This document shows, one piece after another, positions 63,129-64,000 of a stretch of 64,000 nt of DNA. Source of the DNA: Streptomyces sp. CA-210063 (GTDB taxonomy: Bacteria > Actinomycetota > Actinomycetes > Streptomycetales > Streptomycetaceae). The notes beneath the pieces are model-generated. The model did not search any database, was not told where the DNA came from, and worked only from the letters and a program-made list of their open reading frames with translations. Position numbers and translations under genes: made by a program. The stretch's first letter is position 1. Each line of letters starts with the position of its first letter. The stretch spans positions 10,106,001 through 10,170,000 of the forward strand of contig NZ_CP102512.1 of the NCBI RefSeq assembly GCF_024612015.1. The letters run 5' to 3'.

Positions 63129-64000
63129 GGTGCTCGGCCGGCCCCAATGCGGCTGCCGGCCGCACGCTGGGCGGCGGCAGCGCCACCGTCTTCCCGCCGT
63201 ACGTCGTCTCACCACTCGATGGCCTTCGCGCCGCGCTCGGCGACACCGTCCAGGTCGAGTACGCGCCGGGGGTTCGTACGCTGACCCGGCTTACCCCGGC
63301 CGTCCCGGGACTGACGCGCGTACCGGGCGGCGACTCGGACGGTGTGGAGGTCCGCTTCCGGGCCGCAGACGGGAATCTGCTGGGAAGTGAGTACCGCCGC
63401 ACCGGCAAGTTCACCTGGCTCGGCCCGCGGATGAGCGACCTGCCCACCGACCAGATCGCCACCCTCGAGGTCCACGCCCGTCTGCGCGCCGCCACGACGG
63501 GCGAGTACCTCGTCGGCGCCGGCGGGGTGGGCCGGTTCCGGCTCACCGTGGACGACCGGCCGGTCTTCGACGAACAACTCGCACTACGGCCCGGAGCGGA
63601 CCCCGCCGAGGCGACCTCCTGCCCACCGCAGCATGCCGCGCCCCTGGTACTCGAGGCAGGCCAGCAGGTCGATCTCGTGCTGTACCACGACCTGCGCTCC
63701 GGCGGCGGGCTGTCCTTCGACGTGGCAATCACCCATCTGGAGTTCCTCCTCCAGCCCCGGCCCCGCCGGAGGACGAAGAGCTGGAACGGGCGGTGGCGCT
63801 CGCCCGCCAGGCGGATGTCGCCGTGGTCGTGGTCGGCACCACCGCCGAGGTGGAGAGCGAGGGCTTCGACCGCGCCTCCCTTGCCCTGCCGGGCCGCCAG
63901 GACGAGCTCGTCCGCCGCGTCGCCGCCGTCAACCCGCGCACCGTGGTCGTCGTCAACAGCGGTGCGCCCGTGCTGGTGCCGTGGGCCGACGAGGTACCCG
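63129..64000 (+). pseudogene. GH3 beta-glucosidase, N-terminus lost and frameshifted, continues past window
   Basis: The frame enters at GPNAAAGRTLGGGSATVFPP, the start of the GH3 C-terminal domain. It continues through a PA14-like insert (GEYLVGAGGVGRFRLTVDD) and breaks near 63750. It resumes in another frame with ELERAVALARQADVAVVVVG, EGFDRASLALPGRQDELVRR and TVVVVNSGAPVLVPWADEVP. The catalytic N-terminal barrel with its nucleophile is absent, and an extra four bases appear to disturb the frame near 63137. Confidence 0.75.

Overview
The window is a stretch of a high-GC actinomycete chromosome, almost certainly Streptomyces. GC is extreme, starts are often GTG, neighbouring genes overlap by ATGA or GTGA, Tat-type lipoproteins are common, and Streptomyces-type families (DUF6479, ROK and GbsR regulators, GH76 and GH64 enzymes) are present. 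No rRNA, tRNA, CRISPR array or phage module was seen.

Layout. 1-2 kb: a cobalt ECF transporter (cbiM-cbiN-cbiQ, leftward) behind a cobalamin riboswitch. 2-4.6 kb: a YcnI-type copper protein, a signal-less periplasmic-binding-like protein and a MarR regulator. 4.8-9.8 kb: the urea uptake operon urtABCDE, closed by a strong terminator. 10-18.9 kb: a tight catabolic operon with a sugar-type ABC importer, carboxylesterase, ROK regulator, pyranose-oxidase-like GMC flavoenzyme, zinc deaminase and a xylose-isomerase-like TIM barrel. It looks like an import, de-esterify, oxidise and cleave pathway for an unknown decorated glycoside or nucleoside. 18.9-22.2 kb: an MFS exporter with a His-rich tail facing an ArsR regulator across a perfect palindrome, then a broken LysR gene and an EEP-family protein. 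22.2-24.3 kb: a double-propeller GH43 enzyme.

24.5-32 kb: an iron-regulated NIS siderophore locus with the vibrioferrin gene order (ATP-grasp, NIS synthetase, exporter position, NIS synthetase, PLP decarboxylase). The exporter and a siderophore-binding protein survive only as scraps. 32-35.7 kb: pobA, DUF6479, a Cys-rich four-helix protein and an acyl-CoA dehydrogenase behind a KstR-like palindrome. 36-43 kb: an inositol-like sugar locus with TIM-barrel isomerases, a Gfo/Idh/MocA dehydrogenase and a LacI regulator with two operators; its binding protein and ATPase are wrecked. 43-46 kb: secreted GH76 and GH64 glucan/mannan hydrolases. 46.6-51.3 kb: a mobile zone containing a CGNR pseudogene, a unit bounded by 29-bp inverted repeats that carries an IS701-type transposase plus a GNAT gene, and a GbsR regulator fused to an IS5-type transposase head. 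51.5-60.6 kb: a Dpp-type peptide importer operon containing an M14 carboxypeptidase, a frameshifted PaiB and an amidohydrolase. 60.7-64 kb: remnants of GH78, ornithine cyclodeaminase and GH3 genes around an intact GH20 hexosaminidase; the GH3 remnant runs off the right edge.

The most distinctive overall signal is gene decay. More than a dozen recognisable gene remnants lie beside intact genes between 20.8 and 64 kb, several of them internal deletions that keep both ends of the gene.
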